10,859 nt of DNA from an uncultured Cytophagaceae bacterium (GTDB lineage Bacteria; Bacteroidota; Bacteroidia; Cytophagales; Spirosomataceae): the NCBI GenBank assembly GCA_903837305.1, contig CAILUB010000249.1:1-10859 (forward strand), given 5' to 3'. Shown here in pieces: positions 10,199-10,859 of the stretch (position 1 is its first letter; every line of letters starts with the position of its first letter). The notes beneath the pieces are model-generated. The model saw only the letters and a program-made list of their open reading frames with translations, searched no databases and was not told the origin of the DNA. Position numbers and translations under genes: made by a program.

Positions 10199-10859
10199 TT
10201 AATCTCTATAATTCAAAGCCGGCTTACGATCGCCTAAAAGTGCCTTGTATTTGAATTCAGCCCCTTTTCGCTTCGTCCATTCTGCTTTTGCTGCATCGAT
10301 CAAGGCAGGATTCTTGAATAAATCCATCGCGGTTGCTGCGATCGTTTTGGCAGCCACCATCATTCCTTTTTTACCTATGCTCATTCCCCCCGCAGCTACG
10401 GCTTGCCAGCTATGGGCAGTCGTGCCTGGAACCCAAGTAGCGGTTCCTAAACCAATGGTAGGAACTACCCAGCTTACATCCCCCACATCCGTGGAACCAC
10501 CACCGCTAGGATCCGGACGACCCGGAACAACTGAAGAAGTAGATGCTAAATCGGTTGGTAACATGCCTGGCGTTTGCTGAATTTGTTTCGCAAAAGCAAG
10601 CTCAGTAGAATTCAAGGTATATCCTCCCACCGTTGTCAAATTCGAGTTCATCACGGAAGCTAAATTATCATTTGGCAAAATCTCATATACCCCGCCGATT
10701 ACCTCTAATTCATAGCGTGTACCGGTACCTAAAGCAGCACCTTCAGCAGCTTTTTCCAAGCGATTCCATACATCCGTTACGATATCACGTTTAGGAGAAC
10801 GCACATAATAATAGACCTCAGCGTAATCTGGAACGATATTAGGAGCCTTTCCTCCATTC
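10199..10859 (-). CDS. AbgB-like M20 family amidohydrolase (partial, 5' end outside the window)
   Basis: This is the C-terminal 219 residues of an M20-type metallohydrolase resembling AbgB (p-aminobenzoyl-glutamate hydrolase subunit B), which cleaves amide bonds of N-acyl amino acids. The reading frame stays open to the window edge with family sequence (GGKAPNIVPDYAEVYYYVRSP), so the GTG at 10804 is an internal Val codon and not the start. Further family marks are ELEVIGGVYEILPN, GGGSTDVGDVSWVVPTIGLGTATWVPGTTAHSW and GKKGMMVAAKTIAATAMDL, closely paralleling AbgB's DVSWVTPT...HSWQ...KGM...AAK stretch. The dimerisation-type lid domain and the end of the catalytic domain are present; the N-terminal metal-binding half is missing. 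It ends at a UUCG-loop terminator and looks independent of the ars operon. The true substrate is unknown. Confidence 0.88.
   Translation of the reverse strand, partial: NGGKAPNIVPDYAEVYYYVRSPKRDIVTDVWNRLEKAAEGAALGTGTRYELEVIGGVYEILPNDNLASVMNSNLTTVGGYTLNSTELAFAKQIQQTPGMLPTDLASTSSVVPGRPDPSGGGSTDVGDVSWVVPTIGLGTATWVPGTTAHSWQAVAAGGMSIGKKGMMVAAKTIAATAMDLFKNPALIDAAKAEWTKRKGAEFKYKALLGDRKPALNYRD

Noticed and set aside
10802..10804. GTG start codon for the M20 amidohydrolase
   Set aside because: The frame continues to the window edge with clear M20 family sequence (GGKAPNIVPDYAEVYYY), so this is an internal valine and the gene is cut by the window.

Overview
The window looks like a chromosomal segment of a Bacteroidota bacterium, probably a Cytophagales or Spirosomataceae-type organism, though the genus is not resolved. 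Four lines of evidence support this: secreted proteins whose signal peptides end in ...A or G followed by Gln (the Bacteroidetes 'Q-rule'), moderate to low GC, a perfect Bacteroidetes-type -7 promoter element (TAnnTTTG) in front of purH, and best family resemblance of every gene to Bacteroidota versions. All genes are on the minus strand except one small secreted protein.

Right to left along the minus strand: (i) 10199-10859, the C-terminal part of an AbgB-like M20 amidohydrolase that runs off the window and ends in a UUCG-loop terminator. (ii) 8667-10129, a tight three-gene arsenic operon arsR-arsI-arsC with 1-nt gaps and a palindromic operator/promoter region in front of arsR; no arsenite efflux gene is present. 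(iii) 8096-8521 (+), a secreted DUF4440/NTF2-like protein, convergent with arsC. (iv) 5086-7914, a large secreted glucose/sorbosone-dehydrogenase-type beta-propeller fused to PKD/Ig-like, cytochrome c and CBM6-like domains. (v) 1647-5026, a uronate-salvage cassette: GH105 unsaturated rhamnogalacturonyl hydrolase, kduD, and GH88 unsaturated glucuronyl hydrolase. (vi) 68-1591, purH, a housekeeping purine gene with its own candidate promoter.

Functionally, the two exported hydrolases would cleave 4,5-unsaturated uronic acids off lyase-generated oligosaccharides (pectin, rhamnogalacturonan or glucuronan-like). The released 4-deoxy-5-ketouronate would be taken up, isomerised by KduI (not in this window), and reduced by KduD to 2-keto-3-deoxygluconate. 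The propeller/cytochrome protein may oxidise sugars in the periplasm, but its link to this pathway rests only on proximity.

The least explained material is intergenic. Three of the intergenic regions (2822-2963, 8004-8092, 8519-8669) carry copies, in both orientations, of a purine-rich repeat with core TAGAGATAATAGAGTA that folds back on itself. One copy is organised as a 28-bp tandem array, and another is embedded in a second inverted-repeat family built on TAGTCCGTAGG whose end bases supply the stop codons of both flanking genes. A 12-bp perfect terminator hairpin whose T-tract abuts the GH105 start codon is a second point worth attention. No tRNA, rRNA, CRISPR array, insertion sequence or transposase was seen.
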